A stretch of DNA of 64,000 bases from Streptomyces caeruleatus (GTDB taxonomy: Bacteria > Actinomycetota > Actinomycetes > Streptomycetales > Streptomycetaceae): positions 62,001 through 126,000 of the forward strand of contig NZ_KQ948925.1 of the NCBI RefSeq assembly GCF_001514235.1, in the 5' to 3' direction. The position numbers and the translations under genes are program-made. Under the pieces are notes generated by a model. That model saw only the letters and a list, made by a program, of their open reading frames with translations, was not told where the DNA came from and did not search any database. Positions 51,742 to 59,857 of the stretch are shown here, in pieces. The stretch's first letter is position 1; each line of letters begins with the position of its first letter.

Positions 51742-51820
51742 CCCCGGTTGAGCCGCGTGGCCGACTTCTGCTCCGCAAACAGCGATCAACTCTCGTTCCC
51801 TACACGGTAATCTCGGCGAG

Positions 51821-52318
51821 GTGACCGTTCCCGCACCCATTGGCCCGCCGGAGGTCCTCGCGGCGCCTGATGCGTCCTTCCGGCTGCGTGAGCACCCTGA
51901 CGCGCTCAGCCCCCTGGAGGTGTGCGCCGCGTTGGGCATTCCGCTGGAGCGGACCGTCAAGACCTTGGCGTTCGTCACCCCCGAGGACGGTCTCCTGCTA
52001 GCGGCACTGCCTGGCCATGCACGGCTGCGGTACGGCGCCCTCGCCCGCGCGGCCGGGATCCGCCGGGGCGACTTGTCCCCCGCCGACGCCGGGAGGCCGG
52101 CGCGGGCAGGGATGCAGCCTGGCGGGGTGTGTCCCGTGTCCGCAGACCAGGCTGCGGTGGTGGTGTTCGGCGAGTCCGTCAGCGGCCTGGGACGTGTGCA
52201 CTGCGGCAGCGTCCGACCCGACAGCAGCATCGAGATCGAGGCAGCGGAGCTCATGGCCGCCATCCCGACAGCCGCTACAGCGCCGATCGCTTGCCTCCCG
52301 GCGGACGAGCCGGCATGA
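51821..52318 (+). CDS. YbaK/ProX-type aminoacyl-tRNA deacylase domain protein
   Basis: 165 aa from GTG 51821. It shows the YbaK fold signatures: FRLREHPDALSPLEVCAALGIPLERTVKTLAF (with VKTL, containing the key Lys), LLLAALPGHARLRYGALARAAG, QPGGVCPVS (usual GxSPxG site) and VHCGSVRPDSSIEIEAAEL. Members hydrolyse mischarged tRNAs such as Cys-tRNA-Pro or Ala-tRNA-Pro. Its stop overlaps the start of the GNAT gene by four bases (ATGA), so the two are translationally coupled. Confidence 0.83.
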   Translation: MTVPAPIGPPEVLAAPDASFRLREHPDALSPLEVCAALGIPLERTVKTLAFVTPEDGLLLAALPGHARLRYGALARAAGIRRGDLSPADAGRPARAGMQPGGVCPVSADQAAVVVFGESVSGLGRVHCGSVRPDSSIEIEAAELMAAIPTAATAPIACLPADEPA

Positions 52319-52746
52319 CCATCCGCGACGCCGCACCCTCGGACGCCGATGACGTCTACCGTCTGTTGAGCGGGTTCGTGACGAGCTATGGGCCCAACCG
52401 CGCGGTCTTCGACGACGTCACGTTCCCCCGGATCATCGAAACCGCCGCAGACGGCAGAGCCGAGTTCCTGGTCGCCGAGCAGGACTCGCGCGTGGTCGGG
52501 TACCTTCTCGCGCTGCGCATGCCCACCCTTTTCGCCGGCGGAACGATCCTCGAACTGCTGGAACTCACCGTGGACGCGCCCGTGCGTGGCCGCGGTACAG
52601 GTTCCGCACTGATCCGGGCCGCGCAGGCACGGGCCTGGGAGGCAAAGGACGTCGAGGTGACCGTGCCGACCCGCAGGGCGGCCGATTTCTATCGTGCTCT
52701 GGGGTTCCACGAGACCGCCGCCTACCTCAAGTGGTCCACCATGTGA
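52315..52746 (+). CDS. GNAT-family N-acetyltransferase
   Basis: 143 aa starting in an ATGA overlap with the deacylase gene. The GNAT motifs are MTIRDAAPSDADDVYRLL, VAEQDSRVVGYLLAL, LLELTVDAPVRGRGTGSALIRAA (acetyl-CoA-binding RGxGxG/A) and FYRALGFHETAAYLKW. Length and order are complete. Coupling with a tRNA-editing-type deacylase hints at a shared amino-acyl or amino substrate, but this is inference. Confidence 0.9.
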   Translation: MTIRDAAPSDADDVYRLLSGFVTSYGPNRAVFDDVTFPRIIETAADGRAEFLVAEQDSRVVGYLLALRMPTLFAGGTILELLELTVDAPVRGRGTGSALIRAAQARAWEAKDVEVTVPTRRAADFYRALGFHETAAYLKWSTM

Positions 52747-52804
52747 TCGGGAAACCACGGCCGGACCGGACGGGCGAGCGCGAGTCAAGGCCATGGGCAC
52801 GGAC

Positions 52805-52836
52805 GGCGAGGCGGCGAGGCGGCGAGGCGGCGACGC
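52805..52836. repeat. Four tandem 8-bp repeats ending at a start codon
   Basis: GGCGAGGC is repeated at 52805, 52813 and 52821, with a fourth copy GGCGACGC (52829-52836) touching the ATG at 52837. The array replaces a normal ribosome binding site; GAGG lies 14 bp upstream. Confidence 0.85.
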
Positions 52837-53160
52837 ATGAGTGAAGTCGTCCCCTATCTGGTGGTGTCCCGCTGTCTGATCGCGGTGATGGGGTTCTTCA
52901 CCTGGCTGAAGCGCCTGGTGATCCGCCGCGGACTGGCCGGGTCCGCTCTACGCGGCGCACTGGCCTCCTACGAGGAGGCCATACACATCACCTCCTACGA
53001 GTCCCACATCGAGATCCGCGCCCACGCCGACCGTCAGACACCGGTCGTCTCCGACGCCCCAGGGTGGACCGGCCGCACCGCAGCAGGCACGAGCGCGGCC
53101 CGGACGCGGCGGTCCCGCCGCCCAGGCAGGCGCCGCCTGCGCCGATGGTTGGGCCGTTAG
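52837..53160 (+). CDS. Small hypothetical protein with basic C-terminus
   Basis: 107 aa. It has a hydrophobic N-terminal stretch (VVPYLVVSRCLIAVMGFFTWL), a central LASYEEAIHITSYESHIEIRAHADR, and an Arg-rich tail (RRSRRPGRRRLRRWLGR). It follows the GNAT gene after 90 bp that include the 8-bp tandem array. No family recognised; it could be a genuine small protein or a chance frame in GC-rich DNA. Confidence 0.4.
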   Translation: MSEVVPYLVVSRCLIAVMGFFTWLKRLVIRRGLAGSALRGALASYEEAIHITSYESHIEIRAHADRQTPVVSDAPGWTGRTAAGTSAARTRRSRRPGRRRLRRWLGR

Positions 53161-53313
53161 CGACCCGAGCGGCAACTGCGCCGACGTACTCCTGCTCGAC
53201 GGTCACGCTGCCATAGGTGCACACTCCCAGGCCGGGACACCTTGCCCCTGACGACAGAGGCCTACCCCCAACCGTGTGGCCCGCGCACTCGGTCACTACT
53301 TCGCAAACGCCGC

Positions 53314-53955
53314 CTAGCAGTAGCCATCCACCCTGGCGCCGGCTGGAGCGAGGTTGGGCCAGGGATGCCCTGCTCTGTCGGAGGCGGCGGACCGCAGGAG
53401 GTCAAGAAGGGTGCACCCCGGGTAGCCGCGAAAACTCGCGTAGGCGCCCCGGTAGTAGCAGCTCCAGTAGCTCACGACGCGCCGTTGAGTGCGCGCGAAG
53501 AAGGCAGGGTTGTCCACGATGAACTGCCCGTAAGCGAGGTTGCCGCGGGTGCCGGGCGTGGCGAGATCACGGAGCTCATCGCAGATGACGACCAGGATCT
53601 CCAAGACGTACTCGCCAGCCAGCTGCACGACGAAGGGGACGACCCATGGGTCCGTGGAACCAACGACCTTCTCCAGGTGACGCTGTCTGACCATCCCGTC
53701 GCAGTGCCTTGAGTACAGGCAGTGCAGAAGCTGCCGTTGACGCGACGAGAGCGCCGCCACCGCGTCGGTTGGCGGCTCGTCGTTGTAGAGGCGCCCGGGA
53801 ATCAGAACCTGCTGCCCCTCGACAGCGACCGAGAACGAGGCATGCGGCTGGAGCCGAGAATCAGGCATCACCGCCAGGACCGCCTCGGCATCGCCTGAAA
53901 GCTCGGCTGGGAACACCGTGATCAACGGATTGCTGCTGTCGGAAAGCGGCTGCAC
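53314..53955 (-). CDS. Conserved-looking hypothetical protein
   Basis: 213 aa. The protein reads like a compact soluble domain: QVLIPGRLYNDEPP, ALSSRQRQLLHCLYSRHCDGMVRQRHLEK, STDPWVVPFVVQLAGEYVLEILVVICDELRDL, and aromatic-rich RRVVSYWSCYYRGAYASFRGYPGC. I recall similar uncharacterised Streptomyces proteins with the same LYSRH(x)DGxVRQRH core but know of no function. It stands alone and is flanked by non-coding DNA. Confidence 0.65.
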   Translation of the reverse strand: MQPLSDSSNPLITVFPAELSGDAEAVLAVMPDSRLQPHASFSVAVEGQQVLIPGRLYNDEPPTDAVAALSSRQRQLLHCLYSRHCDGMVRQRHLEKVVGSTDPWVVPFVVQLAGEYVLEILVVICDELRDLATPGTRGNLAYGQFIVDNPAFFARTQRRVVSYWSCYYRGAYASFRGYPGCTLLDLLRSAASDRAGHPWPNLAPAGARVDGYC

Positions 53956-54479
53956 GAGCCGAGCATAGGCGGATGCCTCGGCCAGGCAGCCGGCCTCAAC
54001 GATCCCGCATCCGCCCGACCCGGCAAGGGGATGCAGTCAGAGCACCAGACGGCTCCCCCGCCTCCGACCGCCTCGGCGACTACGCCCGCACCCTCTGGCG
54101 GCTGACGATGCGCCGTGAATACGCAATTCCGGGGCTCTGCACGCAATCGTCGCGACGGCGGCACCGTAAACCGCGGGTGTGACAGGCCACCGGCGGGAAT
54201 GTATTAGGTCTCGCCCGGACGGCTTCCGTCCGGGCGAGACCCAATTCAGGAGGCATCCCGCGATGCCGGCGCGATGAGAATCCGCCAAGCGGAGCGAGAA
54301 CGAATGTGCATCCGAGAGCCTCAACGCGACAGGACATGAAGCTCGTTTCGCCGCCGTGAGCCTGCCCGGCTGGCCGACGTGCTCGACGTGGTCCGTGTGC
54401 TGAGACAGGTCGAGCGCCTGCACCTGGACGGCTGCGAGTGGTGGCTGAAGGGCCCGGTCTCCATGACAGCGGTCATCGA
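53956..54479. other. Intergenic region with a terminator hairpin, no gene recognised
   Basis: About 520 bp between a hypothetical gene and the terpene synthase stop. Apart from the hairpin at 54207-54241 only composition-driven frames are seen. Confidence 0.5.
54207..54241. terminator. Strong hairpin, 16-bp perfect stem with 3-nt loop
   Basis: GGTCTCGCCCGGACGG and its exact complement enclose a CTT loop. It lies about 240 bp beyond the terpene synthase stop in its reading direction, with no long U-tract on either strand. Confidence 0.7.
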
Positions 54480-55508
54480 TCAGAATTCGAGGGGACTCAG
54501 GCCCGGGTAAACGTTCTGCCAGCGGTACCGGGAACTGCGGAAATGCCAGTGGATGAACGCCCGCATGTAGCGATCCAGCCAGGGGCGTTGTTCGTCGCTC
54601 GCCAGGGCCAGGATGTGCCGGTAGGCCGCCAGACCGTTGTGCAGTGTCTGGCGATAGACCTCGAGGTAGGGGCGATCCCCCTGGACCGCCTGGCGGTACA
54701 GCCGGCCGACCACGAAGTCCTCGCCGTGGACTGCCTCCTTGTAGAAGGACAGAACATCGTTGATGTCGTTCAGGAAAGTCACGCAAGGGCTGAGGGCCGC
54801 TGACCAGAACGCCTGATGAGAGCGAGCGTTCAGGCAGGGGTCGGTGAATTGCAGTGATGTGAACCAGAACTGGGAGAAGCCGTTGAAGATGCGCACGAAG
54901 TCGCTGTCGACCTCGTCGGATGCCTGCCGGCTGAACTGTGCCTCCATCAGGACGCCGGTGATCGCCTGGTAGAAGAAGGTCTTGTAGACGGCGAGGAACG
55001 TGGGATCGCAGAAGGGTGCGATCTCGTCGAACATGTACTGGATGTAGCGCGTGTTCGGGGATTCCGTGGGAGGGGATGTCGACATGCCGGAACGCAGGAT
55101 CGCTTCGGCTTCGGCCGGATCGTGGCAGCACACGTCGTCCGTTCGGGTCGTAAACACCCAGATCCGATCCAGAGCGAGAGCAAGCGCGTCGTCGGCGACG
55201 GGCACCATCAGGGCCCGCATCAGGGTGATGTGCCGCGTGGTGGCGGCGGAAACGGTGACGCCGAAGGCGTCGAACTCGGCGCTGAGGACATGGGCATCCG
55301 CGCGGGCCTGCTCCACGTCAACGGGTGGATCGAAGGGCTGGGTGAAGGCGATCATCTCGTCGACAAGGCCGGAGGCCAACACGCTCCCGACCATCGCGCG
55401 GTGACCCGGATCGGGAACGGCTGCGAGGCCTCGTCGCGGGGTGTAGTGGAGGGTGTCCACGCCGGGTGGCCGAGTGTGCCTGGCCATGAGGCGGGATGCC
55501 TGTTTCAC
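54480..55508 (-). CDS. Class I terpene synthase, trichodiene synthase-like (TRI5-type)
   Basis: 342 aa from the GTG at 55508 with GGAGG seven bases upstream; a longer in-frame extension lacks family sequence. The Asp-rich site is T123-D-D-V-C-C-H-D130, a variant of DDxxD/DDxxxxD. The NSE triad is perfect: N250-D-V-L-S254-F-Y-K-E258, the form NDxxSFYKE seen in trichodiene synthases. The C-terminal RY pair is in RSSRYRWQN. Length fits bacterial and fungal sesquiterpene cyclases. It is probably a farnesyl-diphosphate cyclase making a sesquiterpene; product unknown. No P450 or other tailoring gene adjoins. It diverges from a vWA-protein gene. Confidence 0.85.
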   Translation of the reverse strand: MKQASRLMARHTRPPGVDTLHYTPRRGLAAVPDPGHRAMVGSVLASGLVDEMIAFTQPFDPPVDVEQARADAHVLSAEFDAFGVTVSAATTRHITLMRALMVPVADDALALALDRIWVFTTRTDDVCCHDPAEAEAILRSGMSTSPPTESPNTRYIQYMFDEIAPFCDPTFLAVYKTFFYQAITGVLMEAQFSRQASDEVDSDFVRIFNGFSQFWFTSLQFTDPCLNARSHQAFWSAALSPCVTFLNDINDVLSFYKEAVHGEDFVVGRLYRQAVQGDRPYLEVYRQTLHNGLAAYRHILALASDEQRPWLDRYMRAFIHWHFRSSRYRWQNVYPGLSPLEF

Positions 55509-55860
55509 GCCATGTCCTCCCCTTGTGCCGATTCCTCCGGACAGCATGTCCGTGGGCGCCGCAGCGCATGCGCACCATTGAGGGAGGGGCCGCCGCGACC
55601 TCTCACGCGCGGGCGCGCGCCGAAGGTGCGCCTGTGCCGGGTCCTGCTGTAGCGGTGAAGGCGACATCACCAGCGGCTGCCCGTCCGCCGAGGGGGCGGA
55701 GAGGTCGCGGGGTCGTGGCGGTACGGGCGCGGAGGGCGCTCGTGCTGCGCGCCCGCTGGGCGGGCTGCGGTCGGGCTCCTCGGTCGGGCTGAGCGTCAAG
55801 ATCGATTGTCAGTGGTGGGTGAGAGCATCGGGGTATCGAGTCGGATGAGGGGGAGTTGTG
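55509..55860. other. Divergent promoter region of the terpene synthase and vWA genes
   Basis: 352 bp without a supported gene. The end next to 55861 has GGAG for the vWA gene, and the end next to 55508 has the terpene synthase site. No clear operator was spotted. Confidence 0.5.
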
Positions 55861-56901
55861 ATGTCCGGAAGCCAGAACTACATCAACCACGTTGCTCTTG
55901 TGCTGGATGCGAGTTCGTCCATGTCGCATCTGAGCCGCAAGGTCGTGGAGGTCGCTGACCAGCAGATCGCCTATCTGGCTCGCCGTTCGCAGGAGTTGGA
56001 TCAGGAGACCCGTGTCACGGTGTACGTCTTCGCGGACCAGGTGGAGTGCGTCATCTATGACAAGGACGTGCTGCGGATGCCGTCCTTGAAGCAGTTGTAC
56101 CGGGTCGGCGGGATGACGGCGCTGCTGGCGGCGACGCTCAAGTCGCAGCGGGAGCTGGCGCAGACGGCTCAACTGTACGGCGACCACAGCTTCCTGACGT
56201 TCGTGCTCACGGACGGACAGGAGAACGCCAGCCACCGTTGCCCGGACGCGCACAGCAGGGACCCGCGCGCGCTGGTCGGGGCCGTGGCCGAGATGATCGA
56301 CAGGCAGGAGGACAACTGGACGCTGGCCGTTCTCGTACCGGATCAGATGGGCAAGCGGGAGGCCATGCAGTGCGGGTTCCCGAAGGACAACATCGCCGTC
56401 TGGGACGCCACGAGCACCCAGGGGCTGGAGGAGGCCGGGCAGGTCATCCAGCAGGCCACCGAGCAGTTCATGGTGGGTCGCTCCCGGGGTATCCGTGGAT
56501 CGCGGGCGGTGTTCTCCACGGGTGCGCAGGCGGTCAACAAGGACACCATCGAGGCGGCCGGTCTGACGCCGGTGGATGCGTCGGCGTACCAGCTGATCCC
56601 GGTGGCCCGTGACGCGGCGATCCGTGACTGGGTCACCGAGTGCGGGCACACGTACCGCACCGGTGGTGCGTACTACCAGCTGAGCAAGTCGGAGAAGATC
56701 CAGGCGAAGAAGCAGATCGCGGTGCTGGAGAAGAAGACGGACCGCGTCTTCACGGGGCCGCAGGCACGGGCGCTGCTGGGCCTGCCGGATACGGAGATCC
56801 GTGTCACGCCGGATCACAACGACGAGTTCACGATCTTTGTGCAGAGCACCAGCGTGAACCGGAAGCTTGTGAAGAACACGCGGCTGCTGCTCATGCTCTG
56901 A
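55861..56901 (+). CDS. von Willebrand factor type A domain protein
   Basis: 346 aa from ATG 55861 behind GGAG. The vWA domain has an almost intact MIDAS: DASSSM (residues 17-22, DxSxS), the Thr in GGMTALLAA, and a later TDGQENASH. The C-terminal third (CGHTYRTGGAYYQLSKSEKIQAKKQIAVLEKKTDRVF) is charged and probably forms a separate helical domain. No signal peptide, so it is cytoplasmic. Intracellular vWA proteins often act with AAA ATPases or in metal insertion, but no partner is adjacent. Function unknown. Confidence 0.85.
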   Translation: MSGSQNYINHVALVLDASSSMSHLSRKVVEVADQQIAYLARRSQELDQETRVTVYVFADQVECVIYDKDVLRMPSLKQLYRVGGMTALLAATLKSQRELAQTAQLYGDHSFLTFVLTDGQENASHRCPDAHSRDPRALVGAVAEMIDRQEDNWTLAVLVPDQMGKREAMQCGFPKDNIAVWDATSTQGLEEAGQVIQQATEQFMVGRSRGIRGSRAVFSTGAQAVNKDTIEAAGLTPVDASAYQLIPVARDAAIRDWVTECGHTYRTGGAYYQLSKSEKIQAKKQIAVLEKKTDRVFTGPQARALLGLPDTEIRVTPDHNDEFTIFVQSTSVNRKLVKNTRLLLML

Positions 56902-56913
56902 CGCAGCCACCAC

Positions 56914-56945
56914 CACCGTGGGCAGTGCCGGCGCTGCCCACGGTG
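56914..56945. terminator. Bidirectional terminator between convergent vWA and MBL genes
   Basis: CACCGTGGGCAG (56914-56925) and its exact complement (56934-56945) form a 12-bp stem with an 8-nt loop, 13 bp after the vWA stop. The remaining ~145 bp up to the MBL stop include two direct copies of a TCGGTGAGTGCGGGC-like sequence. Confidence 0.75.
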
Positions 56946-57090
56946 CCAGGCCAGTTCGACGGGCGTTCGACCTCGGGGGCCGAGTCGGTGAGTGCGGGCA
57001 GGATCGGTGAGTGCGGGCGGGCGGGCGGACGGAGATACGAACGGCGCCGCCGGCCCCGAGGCGGGTACCGCGTAGGGCGCCCGGAACTCC

Positions 57091-57870
57091 TCACCCGATC
57101 AAGAAGGTCGCACCAGGCGCGGCATAGTCGACCGGCCCGTCGAACCGGGTCGAGGCGCGTGTCGCCGCCTGGTGCGGGGTGAGGAAGGGTCCGACGTGGG
57201 TGACGATCAGCCGGCCGGCCCGGGCGGCGTCGGCCGTGTCCCCGGCGTTTTCGGGCGTGTGGTGCACCTGATGCACCTGTTCGTTCTCGGCGGGTGCGTC
57301 GGCGCTCTCGGCCTCGCACAGCAGCACGTCGCATGCCTCGGCCAGCCGCGTGAGGTTCACGCACGGTGCTGTGTCCCCGGAGTAGACCAGCGATCGGCCC
57401 TCGGTCTCGATGCGTACGGCGAAGGCCGGGAGGCCGTGGGCCACTGCGCGGCTGGTCAGGGTGAGGGCTCCGATGTGGGTCTGATGGCCGTCAGCCAGCT
57501 CATGGATGGCGAAGGCGGACTCGACGGGGCTGCGGGTCGGGCCGTTGGTGAGGAAGTGAGCCAGGCGGTCGGCGATGCCCGGTGGGGCGTACAAGGGGAT
57601 GGGTGCGGCGAGTTGCAGGTCCGCGTGGAGCGCCGCGTAGTAGGCGGTGAGCAGGTCCGCGCTGTGATCGGCGTGCAGGTGGGAAATCCAGATCGCGTCC
57701 AGCTGATCGAGGCGGGCATGTCGTTGCAGTTGCGCCAGGGTCCCGCTGCCCGCGTCCATCCAGACCTTGGTGCCGGCGCTGGAGAGCAGGTAGCCGGAGC
57801 ACGGGTTGTCCACGCTCGCGTAGGGCGTCGCACTCCCCAGGACAGTGAGGCGGAGAAGGTCGCCGACCAT
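57091..57870 (-). CDS. MBL-fold metallo-hydrolase (RNase Z/AtsA-like)
   Basis: 259 aa. Metal-binding motif SHLHADHSADL (H64, H66, D68, H69), VLGSATPYASVDNPCSGYLL at the N-terminus, SLVYSGDTAPC with the bridging Asp, and a C-terminal histidine in LIVTHVGPF are all in place. The layout resembles the ribonuclease Z / arylsulfatase-like MBL group. Stand-alone, convergent with the vWA gene. Substrate unknown. Confidence 0.85.
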   Translation of the reverse strand: MVGDLLRLTVLGSATPYASVDNPCSGYLLSSAGTKVWMDAGSGTLAQLQRHARLDQLDAIWISHLHADHSADLLTAYYAALHADLQLAAPIPLYAPPGIADRLAHFLTNGPTRSPVESAFAIHELADGHQTHIGALTLTSRAVAHGLPAFAVRIETEGRSLVYSGDTAPCVNLTRLAEACDVLLCEAESADAPAENEQVHQVHHTPENAGDTADAARAGRLIVTHVGPFLTPHQAATRASTRFDGPVDYAAPGATFLIG

Positions 57871-57962
57871 GGAGGGAGTCTAGGGAGTCCCGCGAACGCT
57901 TGCCCACAGGTGGTGACGAGATCCCCGGGCTGCGGCCGCGCGATGCGAAGTCGGCGTCCGAC

Positions 57963-57998
57963 TTGAGACGAGCCGTCTCGTCTTGCTATGGTGGTGGT
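57963..57998 (+). promoter_or_regulatory. Putative promoter with palindrome upstream of the ABC-F leader
   Basis: TTGAGA at 57963 and a TGCTAT hexamer at 57984 could be -35 and -10 elements with short spacing. GAGACG/CGTCTC (57965-57979) is a perfect palindrome around AGC overlapping the -35. The assignment is tentative. Confidence 0.35.
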
Positions 57999-58022
57999 AT
58001 GCGTTTCTTCTACTTTCTCTGA
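57999..58022 (+). CDS. Seven-codon upstream ORF (leader peptide MRFFYFL)
   Basis: ATG at 57999 follows GGTGGTGG and encodes MRFFYFL before a TGA at 58020. It lies 67 bp upstream of the ABC-F start, and the gap holds hairpin-forming sequence. Short hydrophobic leaders in this position are typical of ribosome-mediated attenuation of antibiotic-resistance genes, where a drug-stalled ribosome on the leader permits downstream expression. That mechanism is inferred. Confidence 0.6.
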   Translation: MRFFYFL

Positions 58023-58025
58023 GTC

Positions 58026-58059
58026 CGGGCACGGCCGACGCCGCCGTTTCTGCTGCCCG
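58026..58059 (+). promoter_or_regulatory. Possible attenuator hairpin between leader and ABC-F gene
   Basis: CGGGCA (58026-58031) and TGCCCG (58054-58059) enclose an inner CGGC/GCCG pairing. It begins four bases after the leader stop, as expected for an attenuator; there is no U-tract. Confidence 0.4.
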
Positions 58060-58089
58060 TAGACCCTTCACATCCCCAGGGAAAGTCAC

Positions 58090-59736
58090 ATGCGCGAACG
58101 CGCCCGAACCGCCATGCCCGCTGCCGTGGCGCAGCTGTCCGTCAAGGACGTCACCAAGTCCTTCGGCACCCGGACCGTCCTCGACCAGGCCTCCTTCACC
58201 GTCCGGCCGGGCGAGAAGGCAGCCGTCATCGGCGAGAACGGCTCCGGCAAGTCCACCCTGCTGCGGCTGCTGGCCGCGGCCGAGACGCCGGACTCCGGTG
58301 AGATCACCGTCGGCTTCCCCGGTGGTGTCGGCCACCTCGCCCAGACCCTCGACCTCGACCCGGACTGCACCGTGCGGGACGCGATCGATCTCGCCCTGAC
58401 CGAGCTGCGCGACATGGAACGCCGGCTGCGCGCCGCGGAGGAGGGTCTCGGTGAGGCGTCGCAAGGTGAACTCGCCGCGTATGGCGAGCTGTTGACCGCG
58501 TACGAGGAGCGCGGCGGATACGAGGCGGACGTCCGGGTCGACGCCGCCATGCACGGTCTCGGGCTTGCCGGGATCACCCGGGACCGTGTGCTCGGCTCGC
58601 TGTCCGGCGGCGAGCAGTCACGGCTGGCCCTGGCCTGCGTGCTGGCCGCCGCCCCCGAGCTGCTACTCCTGGACGAGCCGACGAACCACCTCGACGCGAC
58701 GGCGGTGCGCTGGCTGGAGGAGCAGCTGCGCGCACACCGCGGCACCGTCGTGGCGGTCACCCACGACCGCGGCTTCCTGGAGAACATCGCCACGACGATC
58801 CTGGAGGTGGACCGGGACGCCCGCACGGTGCGCCGGTACGGCGACGGCTGGGCCGGCTACCGCTCCGCGAAGGCCGCTGCCCGGCGCCGGGCGGAGCAGG
58901 AGTACGCGGACTGGCTGGAGGAGGTGGCCCGGACCGAGGAGCTGGTCGAGGCCGCCGGGAAGCGGCTCGCCACGACCGGCAAGGACCCGCGGCAGGGCTT
59001 CGGCAAGCATCGGCGTTCGCACGAGGCGAAGCTCGGCGGACAGGTGCGTGCGGCCCGGGAACGGCTGTCCCACCTGCGGCGCAACCCGGTGGCGGCGCCA
59101 CCGGAACCGCTGCGGTTCACGGCGGCGCTCACGTCGTCGGGCGGCGGCCAGGACGTCAAGGTGCCGCTCGCCGAACTCCACGGTGTGACGGTCGGCGAAC
59201 GGCTGTGCCTGGACGGGACGTTGACGATCGTGCCCGGGCAGCGGCTGCTGGTCACGGGTGAGAACGGGGCGGGCAAGACGACCCTGCTGCGTGTCCTGGC
59301 GGGCGACCTGGAGCCGGACGCCGGGACGGTCCACCGCCCCGCCCGGATCGGCTACCTGGCGCAGGAGCTGCCCGCCCGCTCCACGCGGCTCCCGCTGCTG
59401 GCCGCCTTCGCGGCCGGGCGCCCGGGGTTGCCGGAGGAGTACGCCGAACAGTTGCTGACGCTGGGGCTGTTCCGTGCGGAGGACCTGCACGTGCCGGTGG
59501 CCGCCCTGTCCGCCGGGCAGCAGCGCCGGCTGCAGATCGCGGTCCTGGTGACCCGGCCCGCGGACCTCCTCGTCCTCGACGAGCCGACGAACCACATCGC
59601 GCTCGACCTGATCGAGGACCTGGAGTCGGCGCTTGCGGTGTACCCGGGAGCGGTGGTCGCGGTCTCCCACGACCGCGGCTTGCGCGGGCGCTTTCCCGGG
59701 GAGCGGCTGGAGCTGCGCGACGGCCGCAGGCACTGA
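58090..59736 (+). CDS. ABC-F ATPase, probable ribosome-protection / antibiotic resistance type
   Basis: 548 aa with two ABC domains and no membrane segments. Domain 1 has GENGSGKST, LSGGEQSRL and LLLLDEPTNHLD; domain 2 has GENGAGKTT, LSAGQQRRLQ and LLVLDEPTNHIA. A linker of about 80 residues (ARRRAEQEYADWLEEVARTEELVEAAGKRL...) is charged and helical. The domain order and linker match actinomycete ABC-F proteins that dislodge ribosome-targeting drugs. The upstream ORF and hairpin support drug-induced expression. A GAAAG is ten bases before the ATG; ATG 58114 is an alternative. The antibiotic class cannot be told. Confidence 0.9.
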   Translation: MRERARTAMPAAVAQLSVKDVTKSFGTRTVLDQASFTVRPGEKAAVIGENGSGKSTLLRLLAAAETPDSGEITVGFPGGVGHLAQTLDLDPDCTVRDAIDLALTELRDMERRLRAAEEGLGEASQGELAAYGELLTAYEERGGYEADVRVDAAMHGLGLAGITRDRVLGSLSGGEQSRLALACVLAAAPELLLLDEPTNHLDATAVRWLEEQLRAHRGTVVAVTHDRGFLENIATTILEVDRDARTVRRYGDGWAGYRSAKAAARRRAEQEYADWLEEVARTEELVEAAGKRLATTGKDPRQGFGKHRRSHEAKLGGQVRAARERLSHLRRNPVAAPPEPLRFTAALTSSGGGQDVKVPLAELHGVTVGERLCLDGTLTIVPGQRLLVTGENGAGKTTLLRVLAGDLEPDAGTVHRPARIGYLAQELPARSTRLPLLAAFAAGRPGLPEEYAEQLLTLGLFRAEDLHVPVAALSAGQQRRLQIAVLVTRPADLLVLDEPTNHIALDLIEDLESALAVYPGAVVAVSHDRGLRGRFPGERLELRDGRRH

Positions 59737-59739
59737 ACC

Positions 59740-59759
59740 CGCCCCGGCCTCCTGGGGCG
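59740..59759 (+). terminator. Short hairpin after the ABC-F gene
   Basis: CGCCCC and GGGGCG pair around GGCCTCCT, four bases after the stop at 59736. Weak, but properly positioned. Confidence 0.4.
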
Positions 59760-59857
59760 TACTGCCTGCTTTGTCACGTACGTATCTAGACCTGTGCGCA
59801 TCGCCGGTTCACGGTGGTCCCTCCTGTCCGTCCGATCCGTCTGGAGGGGATCCAGCA

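Noticed and set aside
56980..57025. Two direct copies of TCGGTGAGTGCGGGC
   Set aside because: Only two copies in a spacer between convergent genes, with no sign of function beyond local slippage.
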